The translations under genes were made by a program, and so were the position numbers. DNA of 64,000 nucleotides, from assembly GCF_001956585.1 (NCBI RefSeq), contig NZ_MSRR01000008.1, forward strand, positions 1-64,000, read 5' to 3'. Shown here one piece after another: positions 44,295 to 52,397 of the stretch. The stretch is from Actinomyces naeslundii (GTDB taxonomy: Bacteria > Actinomycetota > Actinomycetes > Actinomycetales > Actinomycetaceae). Below the pieces are notes generated by a model. That model ran no database searches. It had not been told where the DNA came from and saw only the letters and a list, made by a program, of their open reading frames with translations. How positions within the stretch are numbered: the first letter of the stretch is position 1; every line of letters begins with the position of its first letter.

Positions 44295-45275
44295 TCAGAA
44301 GCGCTCGGGGTAGCCGAGCTGTAACGAGGTGACCTCGTCCAGGGCGTGGCGGATCTGAACCGGAAGCTCCAGGTCGTCGGCCGAGAGTACGCCTTGAAGC
44401 TGAGCCGGTGTACGCGCCCCCACGATGGTGGAGGCGACCCCGGGGGCGTCACGGGCCCAGGCCAGGGCGACCTCGGCCGGCTTGCGGTCCAGTCCCGAGG
44501 CTGCAGTGGCCACGGCCTCGACGACACCCCGGTGCGAGTCGCCCAGGTAGGGGGAGACGTAGGAGCGCAGGTGCGGTGAGGCGGCCCGCGAGTCCGGTGG
44601 GATCGTTGCCCGGTACTTGCCCGTGAGTACCCCTCGCCCCAGGGGCGCGTACCCCAGGATGCCGAAACCCAGAGCTTGGGAGGCGGGCACGAGCTCGCGC
44701 TCGATTCCCCGGGAGAGGAGCGAGTGCTCCACCTCGACGGCGGCCAGCCCCGGACCCCGACCGTTCTCGCTGAGCAGGTCGTGCATACGTACCGAGGCCC
44801 ATGCCGGATGGTTGGCGATACCCACGTAGCGGGTACGCCCGGAGGAGACGGCCATGCTCAGGGCGTGGGCCGTCTCCTCCAGGCAGGTGCTGGGATCCGG
44901 CACCTGAACCAGCAGCAGGTCGAGGTGGTCGGTGCCCAGTCGGGCCAGGCTGGTATCGAGCGTGTCCAGCAGGGAACCGCGGGAGGCATCGGCCACCGAG
45001 GACCGCTCTCCGGTGCGCCAGGTACGTACTCCGGCCTTGGAGACCAGGACGAGGTCCTGACGATCCACGTGCTCACGCAGGAGCGCTCCAATGACCTCCT
45101 CGCTGACGCCTTCGCCGTAGGAGGCCGCGGTGTCCACGAGGGTTCCCCCGGTGTCGAGGAAGATGTCGAGCTGCTCCTTGGCCTCGAGCTCGTCGGTGTC
45201 CCGCCCCCAGGTCATCGTGCCCAGGCCCACGGAGGACACACGCAGGCCGGTCCGGCCGAGTCTCCTGTGCTCCAT
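44295..45275 (-). CDS. Aldo/keto reductase
   Basis: 326 residues. AKR features: LGRTGLRVSSVGLGTMTWG, the catalytic D-T-A-A-S-Y (Asp and Tyr), the lysine in VLVSKAGVRTW, and DHLDLLLVQVPDP, where the usual His of L-L-x-H is replaced by Val-Gln. NADPH-binding residues fit TIVGARTPAQL near the end. The histidine-to-Gln change at the active site is shared with some AKR subfamilies and may alter activity. A TACGGT box seven bases before the ATG suggests a leaderless mRNA. Confidence 0.9.
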   Translation of the reverse strand: MEHRRLGRTGLRVSSVGLGTMTWGRDTDELEAKEQLDIFLDTGGTLVDTAASYGEGVSEEVIGALLREHVDRQDLVLVSKAGVRTWRTGERSSVADASRGSLLDTLDTSLARLGTDHLDLLLVQVPDPSTCLEETAHALSMAVSSGRTRYVGIANHPAWASVRMHDLLSENGRGPGLAAVEVEHSLLSRGIERELVPASQALGFGILGYAPLGRGVLTGKYRATIPPDSRAASPHLRSYVSPYLGDSHRGVVEAVATAASGLDRKPAEVALAWARDAPGVASTIVGARTPAQLQGVLSADDLELPVQIRHALDEVTSLQLGYPERF

Positions 45276-45298
45276 AGGCCTAACCGTAGCGGCTCAGC

Positions 45299-45520
45299 CT
45301 ACTTGCGGACGGTGATGGTCCAGGCCGCGTCGCCGGTGCGCTCGAACTCGGTGACGGTGTAGCCGTTGTCGGCAGCCCAGGCGGGAAGAGTCTGAGTGCC
45401 CTGGGTGCAGTCGAAGCCGATGACGAGCTCGTCGCCGGTGTCAAGGTCCTCCATGGCCTCCTCCGCCTCGATGACTGGGAAGGGGCAGACCTGGCCGGTG
45501 GTCTCCAGAACAGTGCGCAT
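45299..45520 (-). CDS. TusA-family sulfurtransferase
   Basis: 73 residues from ATG 45518-45520, with AAGGAG seven bases upstream. The hallmark CPFPVIEAEEAM places the sulfur-carrying Cys at residue 12, and VIGFDCTQGTQTLPAWAADNGY completes the small alpha/beta fold. It carries sulfur as a persulfide. It follows the TsuA-type transporter by 55 bases and is probably its intracellular acceptor. The additional Cys (in FDCTQ) is not conserved in all relatives. Confidence 0.9.
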   Translation of the reverse strand: MRTVLETTGQVCPFPVIEAEEAMEDLDTGDELVIGFDCTQGTQTLPAWAADNGYTVTEFERTGDAAWTITVRK

Positions 45521-45575
45521 GAGTATCTCCTTGGTTATCGTGCGTTGCCGTGACGTCGGTGGGCTGTGGTGAGTG

Positions 45576-46661
45576 TCAGACGCTGGCGGGGACGCGGACG
45601 GTGGCGCGTTCGGCGCGACGCCGCTGCCGGGGACGGATGAGAAGGAACCAGGAGGCAGCCCCGACCCCCAGGACCTGGAAGACGAGGGCGGTCCAGCCCT
45701 GCCATGACAGGAGCGAGGTCTGCACCAGGGCGTTGCCGATCGAGCAGCCGCCGGCCCAGGCGGCGCCGATGCCCATGAGGATGCCGCCAATGATGGAGCG
45801 CTGGATGACCTGGGCACTGGGCACGCGGACGCGGAACTCCCCGGAGGCCTTGGCCGCGATGTAGGAACCGAACAGAATTCCTAGGACCAGGAGCACGCCC
45901 CAGTCGAGTCGCTTGGGGTCACCGATGACGATGAGGTTTACCAGGTTCGACGACGGCGCCGTGATTCCGAGCCCGTCCGGGCGCCCTGAGGCCCAGGACG
46001 TGGGCCAGGCGATGATGGCGACGATCCCGACGAGGAGTCCCGTCACCAGCGGGTTCCACTGCTTCTCCAGCAGTAGGTGAGCCAGGCCCGTGCGCTGTGC
46101 GGGCAGCTGGACCTGGGTGGGGCGGCTGCGCCCGAGGATGACGAAGCGGTGCACGACTACGCCGGTGACTCCGGCCAGGATGACGACGCCGATCCAGTCC
46201 GGCACACCGATGGAGGCGGGGATGGTGGTGAGGTTGGTGACCCATAGTCCCTTGACCCAGGTGGTCACTCCCGACAGGATTCCGGTCTTCGACGCGGCCG
46301 CAGCGGTGGCGTATGCCACGAGCGCGAACCAGGAGCCGACCAGGCCCTCACCGGCGCGGTAGTAGGTGCCAGTGGCGCAGCCTCCGGCCAGGACGATCCC
46401 GACTCCGAAGAGGAAGGATCCGACGACGGTGGCAACCACCGACAACCTGGGGATCTCGGGTGTGATGGAGCCTGTGCCGGTGAGGACCGCGACTCCGACC
46501 GCCTGAACGGCGATGGCCAGCAGGAAGGCTGTGAACCAGCGCCAGGAGCGGGAGACCCACAGGTCGCGGAAGGCCCCGGTGATGCAGAAACGGCCTCGTT
46601 GAAGGATGAAGCCGAGAACGGCTCCAACGATGAGTCCGGTAAGGATGGTGGGTGATGGCAC
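45576..46661 (-). CDS. YeeE/YedE (TsuA)-family thiosulfate transporter
   Basis: 361 residues from GTG 46659-46661, with AAGGAC seven bases upstream. About nine or ten membrane helices. Conserved cysteine motifs line the pore: RGRFCITGAF (Cys26), LAGGCATGTYYRAGEG, and WAGGCSIGNALVQTS. These match TsuA, which passes thiosulfate by Cys relay in studied bacteria. The downstream TusA-like gene fits. No substrate-binding protein is present. A Cys-containing leader peptide may control it from upstream. Confidence 0.92.
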   Translation of the reverse strand: MPSPTILTGLIVGAVLGFILQRGRFCITGAFRDLWVSRSWRWFTAFLLAIAVQAVGVAVLTGTGSITPEIPRLSVVATVVGSFLFGVGIVLAGGCATGTYYRAGEGLVGSWFALVAYATAAAASKTGILSGVTTWVKGLWVTNLTTIPASIGVPDWIGVVILAGVTGVVVHRFVILGRSRPTQVQLPAQRTGLAHLLLEKQWNPLVTGLLVGIVAIIAWPTSWASGRPDGLGITAPSSNLVNLIVIGDPKRLDWGVLLVLGILFGSYIAAKASGEFRVRVPSAQVIQRSIIGGILMGIGAAWAGGCSIGNALVQTSLLSWQGWTALVFQVLGVGAASWFLLIRPRQRRRAERATVRVPASV

Positions 46662-46801
46662 GGTGTGGTCCTTGTCCGGCTGCTGCTCTCAGGCACAAGC
46701 AGCCTGCATGGGGACCGGTGACGCAGCACAGGCGAAAGAAGAACTAGAGACAGGCCACGTCATCCGGTAGGGGAGTGAGGTGGAGGCCTGGCTGGGCGCG
46801 G
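46662..46801 (-). promoter_or_regulatory. Leader region before the thiosulfate operon
   Basis: 140 bases between the candidate leader peptide and the TsuA gene. It contains GCTGCT-N10-AGCAGC (imperfect stem) within a six-codon frame, ATG at 46707-46709 to TGA at 46689-46691, encoding MQAACA. A transcription attenuator is possible but unproven. Confidence 0.35.
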
Positions 46802-46945
46802 CTAGTGGGGCGCCGTCTCAGGGGCGCTGGGAGCCGGAGAGAACGATCTGTCTGAGACCGCCTCAGAACGCCGAACCAGGCAGCGCATACACATGCCGGC
46901 TCCGCGCAAAGCGGTGCGGGCGGTGTGAGCCTGGGCGACGTTCAT
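46802..46945 (-). CDS. Candidate 47-residue Cys-containing leader peptide
   Basis: ATG 46943-46945 with GGAG six bases upstream (CGGAGAAGCAC). The peptide begins MNVAQAHTARTALRGAG and then has MCMRC, followed by a Ser/Pro-rich end. It is encoded directly upstream of the thiosulfate operon on the same strand, with no gene between. Cysteine codons in short frames before sulfur genes are known to act as attenuators in mycobacteria. Here there are only two Cys codons, so the effect would be weak. It may also be a small protein in its own right. Confidence 0.5.
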   Translation of the reverse strand: MNVAQAHTARTALRGAGMCMRCLVRRSEAVSDRSFSPAPSAPETAPH

Positions 46946-47042
46946 GTGCTTCTCCGTTGGAAGTGGTTGGCGACGGTTGTCAACCGCCACGGACTGTAAC
47001 CGACTGCTTCTCGCCGTGGCAATTCCTGAACGGTGGTCGAGA

Positions 47043-47912
47043 TCAGGCGGCAGTGCGTCGGGCACTCAGGAGGCGGGTGACTCCGTCGTCGGGCATATGT
47101 GGCGTGGTGCCGCCGAATAACGGGCACTGGGCCTGGAAGGCGCACCAGTCGCACAGCCGGGAGCGGCGGGGGCGGAACTCCCCGGAGCGAGCGCAGTCCT
47201 CGACCTCGTCCCACAGGTGGGCCAGGCGGGTCTCGGTCCGTTCCAGCTCGGCCAGACGAGGATCGTGGGTCAGGACTCGCCCGTCCTTGAGATAGACCAG
47301 CTGGAGGCGGGCCGGCGCCTGTCCGCGCAGGCGCCACAGCACCAGGGCGTAGAAGCGCATCTGGAACAGCGCCTCCTCCATGAAACGCGTGCCGGGGCTG
47401 CGGCCGGTCTTGTAGTCGACCACGCGCATGGCGCCGTCGGGCGCCACGTCCAGGCGGTCGACGAAGCCTCGCAGAAGCAGGCCGTCGCCGGTCTCGGTCT
47501 GGACGAAGAGCTCACGCTCGGCCGGCTCCAGGCGCTGTGGGTTCTCCAGGGTGAAGTAGGTCCGGATGAGCCCGCGGGCCTCCTCCAGCCAGGTCTCCAC
47601 CTGGCCGCTGCCCTCGAACAGTCCCATGACCTCCGGGTTCTTCTCCCGGTGGGAGGCCCACTGGCTGGGCAGCAGGTCAAGCGCCGCCTCGGGCCGGCGA
47701 TCGGAGGGCGGCAGGTCGTAGAGACGCTCCAGCACACCATGAACAACGGTCCCCTTGTGCGTGGCCAGGGAACCGGGCTCGGGAAGACGGTCGACCGTGC
47801 GCAGGCGGAACATGAGCGGGCACTGCATGAAGTCCTTGGCCCGCGATGGTGACAGGGCGGCGCGGCGCCGGTTGGCGGAGGAGGTGGTGGCGGTGCGCGG
47901 CTCAGTGGACAT
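47043..47912 (-). CDS. RecB-family PD-(D/E)XK exonuclease with a C-terminal Cys cluster
   Basis: 289 residues from ATG 47910-47912, with TAGCGT seven bases upstream (leaderless); earlier in-frame starts exist but have no support. N-terminal ALSPSRAKDFMQCPLMFRLRTVDRL and the nuclease core LLRGFVDRLDVAPDGAMRVVDYKTGRSPG (D, D-Y-K) followed by LFQMRFYALVLWRLRG. The C-terminus has CDWCAFQAQCP, which with the N-terminal Cys makes the [4Fe-4S] set found in AddB-like and Cas4-like nucleases. Such proteins are usually annotated RecB-family exonucleases with unclear role. Divergent from the M50 gene. Confidence 0.9.
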   Translation of the reverse strand: MSTEPRTATTSSANRRRAALSPSRAKDFMQCPLMFRLRTVDRLPEPGSLATHKGTVVHGVLERLYDLPPSDRRPEAALDLLPSQWASHREKNPEVMGLFEGSGQVETWLEEARGLIRTYFTLENPQRLEPAERELFVQTETGDGLLLRGFVDRLDVAPDGAMRVVDYKTGRSPGTRFMEEALFQMRFYALVLWRLRGQAPARLQLVYLKDGRVLTHDPRLAELERTETRLAHLWDEVEDCARSGEFRPRRSRLCDWCAFQAQCPLFGGTTPHMPDDGVTRLLSARRTAA

Positions 47913-48057
47913 GGGGGTGACGCTACCGCGGGGAGATGACAGGACGTCGGACATGAAGGCGGCTGCTCCACAGCGTGCGCCGCGGCCGGTACGGGAACCG
48001 GCTGTGGCCTCCGAGCCGATGCGGCGAGCTGCTCCCGACGGCGCTAGGCTCGCGCCC

Positions 48058-49188
48058 ATGCCTGCCTCCTCATCGACCGGCGAGTGGGTGATCGCCCGTA
48101 TCGGTGGTGCTCCCGTTGTCATCTCGCCGACATCCCTCCTGCTCGGCCTGCTCATCGCCGGCAGCTGGTACCCGCTGGTCTCCGCCGCCCTGGAAGCCTT
48201 CGGGACTATGACAGTGCTGCTGGTCGTGGTTGCCACGGTTCTGGGCGTGGCCGCCTCGGTCCTGCTGCACGAGCTGGCCCATGGGCTGACCGGTACTCTC
48301 ATGGGACGGCGTCCCACTCGTTACGAGCTCTACCTGTGGGGCGGACGCACGTCCTTCGGGCCGGCACGCGAGTGGACCGCGTGGAAGGATCTGGCCACAT
48401 CCCTGTCCGGTCCAGCCACCAACCTGCTCATCTGGCTCCTTGGGACGCTGGTGCAGGAATTCGCGCGCCTCTCGGTTCCCGTGGCCTTCACCGTATGGGC
48501 CGTGACGCTGGTCAACCTGGCCCTGGCCGTTTTCAACGCTCTTCCAGGGCTTCCCCTCGATGGCGGTTATGCCTTGGCAGCGCTCGTGGTCCAGGTGACC
48601 GGAAATCGCCGGCTCGGTCTCAAGGCCGCCGGTTGGGGCGGACTCATCGTGGTCGGCGGCGTCATGTGGTGGTGGATTCTGCGTCCACTCGTACTGTATG
48701 GGCGCCAGCCCGGCGCATTCAACCTCATCCTGGTCGTCATGGTGGGCTGGTCGATCGTGGCCTCCAGCTGGCAGGTGCTCGAGCTCGGGGGAGGTGCCCG
48801 AGCCGCCTCGAAGCTGGACCTGCGCGAGCTGTCCCGGCCCGTGCACGTCGTCGGACCCGATACGTCCCTGTCGCAGACACGCGAGGCGCTCGCAGACGGG
48901 ACTGCCCTCATCCTGGTGATTGACGGCACCGAGCTCGTGGGCGCTATTGACGCGGCCTCTCTCGACGAGGTCGGACTGGGTGACACGGCAGGTACGACGG
49001 ATCCCACATCCGTCGCCGGCGTGACCGCGGGTCAGGTCTGCACGGTGCTGCCCGCCGCGGCGGTGACGACTGAGCTGACCGGTCAGGCGGCTGCCGACGC
49101 CATGAAACGAGCCCGAGAGGTCTCGCGCTGGCTGGTGCTGGTGGACTCAGGGACCCTGAGCGGAGCCGTTCCCACCGGCGCGCGCTGA
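48058..49188 (+). CDS. M50-family site-2 protease homologue with CBS-like C-terminus
   Basis: 376 residues from ATG 48058, with TAGGCT seven bases upstream. About six membrane helices. The zinc site VLLHELAHGLTG (H-E-x-x-H) lies in helix two or three and the second motif is NALPGLPLDGGYALA. The C-terminal ~120 residues (PVHVVGPDTSLSQTREALADGTALILVIDGTELVGAIDAASL) resemble paired CBS domains, as in the Rip3/SpoIVFB-like branch. Site-2 proteases cut membrane substrates, usually in sigma-factor pathways. No anti-sigma factor is adjacent. Divergent leaderless start mirrors the nuclease gene. Confidence 0.9.
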   Translation: MPASSSTGEWVIARIGGAPVVISPTSLLLGLLIAGSWYPLVSAALEAFGTMTVLLVVVATVLGVAASVLLHELAHGLTGTLMGRRPTRYELYLWGGRTSFGPAREWTAWKDLATSLSGPATNLLIWLLGTLVQEFARLSVPVAFTVWAVTLVNLALAVFNALPGLPLDGGYALAALVVQVTGNRRLGLKAAGWGGLIVVGGVMWWWILRPLVLYGRQPGAFNLILVVMVGWSIVASSWQVLELGGGARAASKLDLRELSRPVHVVGPDTSLSQTREALADGTALILVIDGTELVGAIDAASLDEVGLGDTAGTTDPTSVAGVTAGQVCTVLPAAAVTTELTGQAAADAMKRAREVSRWLVLVDSGTLSGAVPTGAR

Positions 49189-49338
49189 GGAGCAGCGCGA
49201 CTGAAATGACTAAGCCGCCCGACCATGCGAAAGGATTGTCAAGCTCATCGGGGCCGAACGTACTGTGGATGATAACCTTCAGTTCGGATCAAATGCTTCC
49301 GGGCATCCGTATCAGCGTCATCTTCTAAGGTGAAACCA
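49189..49338. promoter_or_regulatory. Promoter region of the DyP-encapsulin operon
   Basis: 150 bases, lower in GC than neighbours. ATGATAACC near 49268 could be a -10; no palindrome was clear. AAGG at 49328-49331 serves the DyP start. Confidence 0.35.
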
Positions 49339-50478
49339 ATGAGCGACGTCAACTCTCAGGACCTTTCTCAGGAGATCCTGGCTTCGCCGGCCAAGGCATC
49401 GATCTTCCTCACCGTGACCATACGGAGTGGGGGCGAGGCCCAGGTCATCGATCTGCTGACTGGTGTATCCGGGCTGACCCGGGCCGTTGGTTTCCGTTAC
49501 CCCGAGACAATGCTCAGCTGCGTCGTCGGCATTGGGGCAGGCATGTGGGACCGTCTCTTCGACGTGCCTCGACCTGAGTATCTGCACGATTTCACGGAAC
49601 TTCAGGGAGGAAAGCACAGTGCTCCGTCGACGCCAGGAGACCTGTTCTTCCACCTGCGCGCCTCAACGCTCGACATGTGCTTTGAGCTGGTGCGCCAGAT
49701 CATGCGCCGACTGGGCTCCGTGGTCGACACCTACGATGAGGTCCACGCCTTTCGCTACCTGGACAATCGAGACCCTCTGGGCTTCGTCGACGGTACCGAG
49801 AGTCCGCGGGGGCAAGCGGCTGTCGCAGCGGCGCTCATCGACGAAGGTGCTTGGGCGGGCGGCAGCTACATCATTGAGCAGAAGTACATCCACAACCTCA
49901 CCGCCTGGGACTCGTTGAGCGTCGAGGAACAGGAACGCGTCATCGGTCGCACCAAGCTCGATGACATCCAGCTTCCTGATGATGAGCAGCCCACCAACAG
50001 TCACGTGACCATGAATACCATCGAGGACGCCGACGGCAACGAGCTCCAGATCGTACGTGACAATCTCGCCTTCGGTGAGGCCTCCGGGGACCAGGGCACG
50101 TTCTTCATGAGCTACGCCGCAGACCCACGCGTCACCGAGCTCATGCTCAGGCGTATGTTCCTGGGGGAGCCCGAAGGCAACTACGACCGCATTCTCGACT
50201 TCTCCACGCCCCTGACAGGATGCCTCTTCTTTGCTCCGCCGGCCGCTTTCCTCGACGACGCCGACCAGTACGCGCACGATGCCGTCCGACCTGAGGCCGG
50301 GCCGGAGGACCCAACCCAGCCCGCCACTGAGCTGAGCGCCGCCAGAGGTCTTGGGTTCAATGCGTCTTCTGAAGCGCCGCGTGACCAGACACCAGATGAT
50401 CACAGCAACGGTGCGGGCTCCACTGCCGCACCGTCCGACGGATCCCTTGGGATCGGAAACCTGAAAGGCCGAGTATGA
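49339..50478 (+). CDS. Dye-decolorizing peroxidase, encapsulin cargo
   Basis: 379 residues from ATG 49339, after AAGGTG; a GTG at 49330 is an alternative. DyP family: SILCVVGIGAG-like LSCVVGIGAGMWDRLF, the catalytic Asp in GFVDGTESPRG (G-x-x-D-G), and the proximal heme His in TNSHVTMN. A long flexible C-terminus (about residues 315-367) ends in GSLGIGNLKGRV, the encapsulin-targeting peptide. The stop overlaps the encapsulin start (GTATGA). It oxidises organic substrates with H2O2, here probably inside the shell. Confidence 0.94.
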   Translation: MSDVNSQDLSQEILASPAKASIFLTVTIRSGGEAQVIDLLTGVSGLTRAVGFRYPETMLSCVVGIGAGMWDRLFDVPRPEYLHDFTELQGGKHSAPSTPGDLFFHLRASTLDMCFELVRQIMRRLGSVVDTYDEVHAFRYLDNRDPLGFVDGTESPRGQAAVAAALIDEGAWAGGSYIIEQKYIHNLTAWDSLSVEEQERVIGRTKLDDIQLPDDEQPTNSHVTMNTIEDADGNELQIVRDNLAFGEASGDQGTFFMSYAADPRVTELMLRRMFLGEPEGNYDRILDFSTPLTGCLFFAPPAAFLDDADQYAHDAVRPEAGPEDPTQPATELSAARGLGFNASSEAPRDQTPDDHSNGAGSTAAPSDGSLGIGNLKGRV

Positions 50479-51269
50479 ACAACCTGCATCGACAGCTCGC
50501 CCCCATCTCCGAGGCCGCCTGGGGCGAGATCGACCAAGAGGCGCGGCGCACCTTCATCCGCTGGATCGCCGGACGACGTGTCGTCGACGTGGTTGGACCC
50601 GACGGAGAGGATCTGGCGGCAGTACGCACCGGCCACCAGGTACGCGTTGACATCCCCTTCGAAGGTGTCCAGGCCCACCAGCGTCAGGTCCGGCAGATCG
50701 TCGAGCTGCGGGTTCCCTTCCGGGTTAGCCGCGAGGCCGTCGATGCCGTCGACCGGGGAGCCCAGGACTCCGACTGGCAACCCGTTAAGGACGCTGTTGC
50801 TCAGATCGCCAGAGCTGAGGACGGCATTGTCTTCGATGGGCTGGCGAGCGCGGGCCTTGAGGGGTTGATTCCCTCAAGTTCCAACCCTGTCGTATCGCTC
50901 CCGCAGCCGAAGGATCTTCCTGACGCCGTAGCTGCTGCGCTCAAGGAGCTCCGCCTCGCCGGAGTCGAAGGTCCATACGCCCTCCTGCTCTCCGCCGAGC
51001 TGTGGACCGCCGTCGCCGAGACCACTGATGACGGATACCCGATCCGCAAGCACATCGATCGCCTCCTGGATGGTGAGGTCCTATGGGCTCCCGCCATTCA
51101 GGGCGCCGTTCTGCTGAGTACGCGGGGCGGCGACTATGAGCTGCACCTCGGCCAGGACCTGTCCATCGGATATCTCTCACACGATGCCGAGTCAATCGAG
51201 CTCTATCTCCAAGAGACGCTCACCTTCCTTCCTTACACCTCCGAGGCGAGTGTCGTGCTGACGCACTGA
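50475..51269 (+). CDS. Encapsulin nanocompartment shell protein
   Basis: 264 residues, HK97-fold. Marks include MNNLHRQLAPISEAAWGEIDQEARRTF, the P-domain and E-loop region (FEGVQAHQRQVRQIVELRVPFRVSREAVDAVDRGAQDSDWQPVKDA), and GPYALLLSAELW through GYPIRKHIDRLLDGEVLWAPAIQGAVLLSTRGGDYELHLGQDLSIGY. The length is that of the T=1, 60-subunit type I shells. The N-terminal region forms the inner groove that binds the cargo tail. Overlap with the DyP gene shows translational coupling. Confidence 0.96.
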   Translation: MNNLHRQLAPISEAAWGEIDQEARRTFIRWIAGRRVVDVVGPDGEDLAAVRTGHQVRVDIPFEGVQAHQRQVRQIVELRVPFRVSREAVDAVDRGAQDSDWQPVKDAVAQIARAEDGIVFDGLASAGLEGLIPSSSNPVVSLPQPKDLPDAVAAALKELRLAGVEGPYALLLSAELWTAVAETTDDGYPIRKHIDRLLDGEVLWAPAIQGAVLLSTRGGDYELHLGQDLSIGYLSHDAESIELYLQETLTFLPYTSEASVVLTH

Positions 51270-51299
51270 GGCCGCGCACCGGTCATACACTCGCTCCTG

Positions 51300-52397
51300 A
51301 TGAGCGAGCAGACTGAGCACACCGAGCACACGGCGACCTCACTCGAGAAGCCGCACCAGCGTCCGGCTCCCCAAGAGATCTTGGGACAGGCCGGCCGTCG
51401 CGGGCCCTTCCGTTACGGCGAACGCATCCAGGTCACCGACACCAAGGGCCGCAAGAACACCTTCCTGCTCGACCCCCAGGGCTACTTCCAGTCCGTGCGC
51501 GGCTCCTTCCGCCACCGTGACGTCGTCGGTCTGGACGAGGGCAGCGTCATCGAGACCGACACCGGCCACGAGCTGCTCCTGCTGCGCCCGCTCCTGGCCG
51601 ACTACGTGCTCTCCATGCCCCGCGGTGCGCAGGTGGTCTACCCCAAGGACTCCGGACAGGTCATCGCCATGGGTGACATCTTCCCCGGCGCCCGTGTTCT
51701 GGAGGCCGGAGTCGGCTCGGGCGCACTGACCATGAACCTGCTCTCCGCCATCGGGGAGAGCGGCCACCTTCTGTCCATCGAGCGCCGCGAGGACTTCGCC
51801 CGGATCGCCGCCTCCAACGTGGACGCCTGGTTCGGTCGCCACCACCCCGCCTGGGAGCTGTGCACCGGGGACTTCGCCGAGGTCGTTGCCGCCCGGGTGG
51901 AACCGGGCAGCATCGACCGGGTGGTCCTGGACATGCTCGCGCCCTGGGAGAACGTCGAGGCCGCCTCCTCGGCCCTGGCCCCGGGCGGGCTCTTCCTGGC
52001 CTACGTCGCCACCGTCACCCAGCTCTCTCGTACCGTGGAGGCCCTGCGTCACAGCGGGCTGTTCACTGAGCCCGAGTCCTGGGAGTCCATGGTGCGCACC
52101 TGGAACGTCGACGGGCTGGCCGTGCGCCCAGACCACCGCATGGTGGCGCACACCGGGTTCCTCCTGACCGCCCGTCGCCTGGCCGCAGGCTCTCGGCCCC
52201 TGACCCGCAAGCGCCCGCCCGCCCGCGGTGCCTACGACGAGGGCGGCTACTGGCTGCCCAACGACGTCAAGGAACGCACCAGCACCGACAAGAAGGTCCG
52301 TCGTGTCCTGCGCGACTGCCGGGCCAAACAGCCCACCGACGCCACCGTCGTTCAGGACGGGACCGCCGACCGCACCCAGGACAGCGCTCATGTCTGA
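51300..52397 (+). CDS. trmI: tRNA (adenine(58)-N1)-methyltransferase
   Basis: 365 residues. SAM motif ARVLEAGVGSGALTMNLLSAIG, then LLSIERREDFARIAASNV, and FRYGERIQVTDTKGRKNTFLLDPQGYFQSVRGSFRHRDVVGLDEGSVIETDTGHELLLLRPLLADYVLSMPRGAQVVYPKD, the TrmI N-terminal beta domain. It forms m1A58 as a tetramer. A TACACT box eight bases before the ATG suggests a leaderless mRNA. It overlaps arc by eight bases, as in the mycobacterial order trmI-mpa. The ~65-residue C-terminal tail is basic and variable. Confidence 0.94.
   Translation: MSEQTEHTEHTATSLEKPHQRPAPQEILGQAGRRGPFRYGERIQVTDTKGRKNTFLLDPQGYFQSVRGSFRHRDVVGLDEGSVIETDTGHELLLLRPLLADYVLSMPRGAQVVYPKDSGQVIAMGDIFPGARVLEAGVGSGALTMNLLSAIGESGHLLSIERREDFARIAASNVDAWFGRHHPAWELCTGDFAEVVAARVEPGSIDRVVLDMLAPWENVEAASSALAPGGLFLAYVATVTQLSRTVEALRHSGLFTEPESWESMVRTWNVDGLAVRPDHRMVAHTGFLLTARRLAAGSRPLTRKRPPARGAYDEGGYWLPNDVKERTSTDKKVRRVLRDCRAKQPTDATVVQDGTADRTQDSAHV

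Noticed and set aside
45576-45817. Forward extension of the TusA frame to 45817
   Set aside because: The extra residues overlap the TsuA gene, and AAGGAG marks the ATG at 45520.
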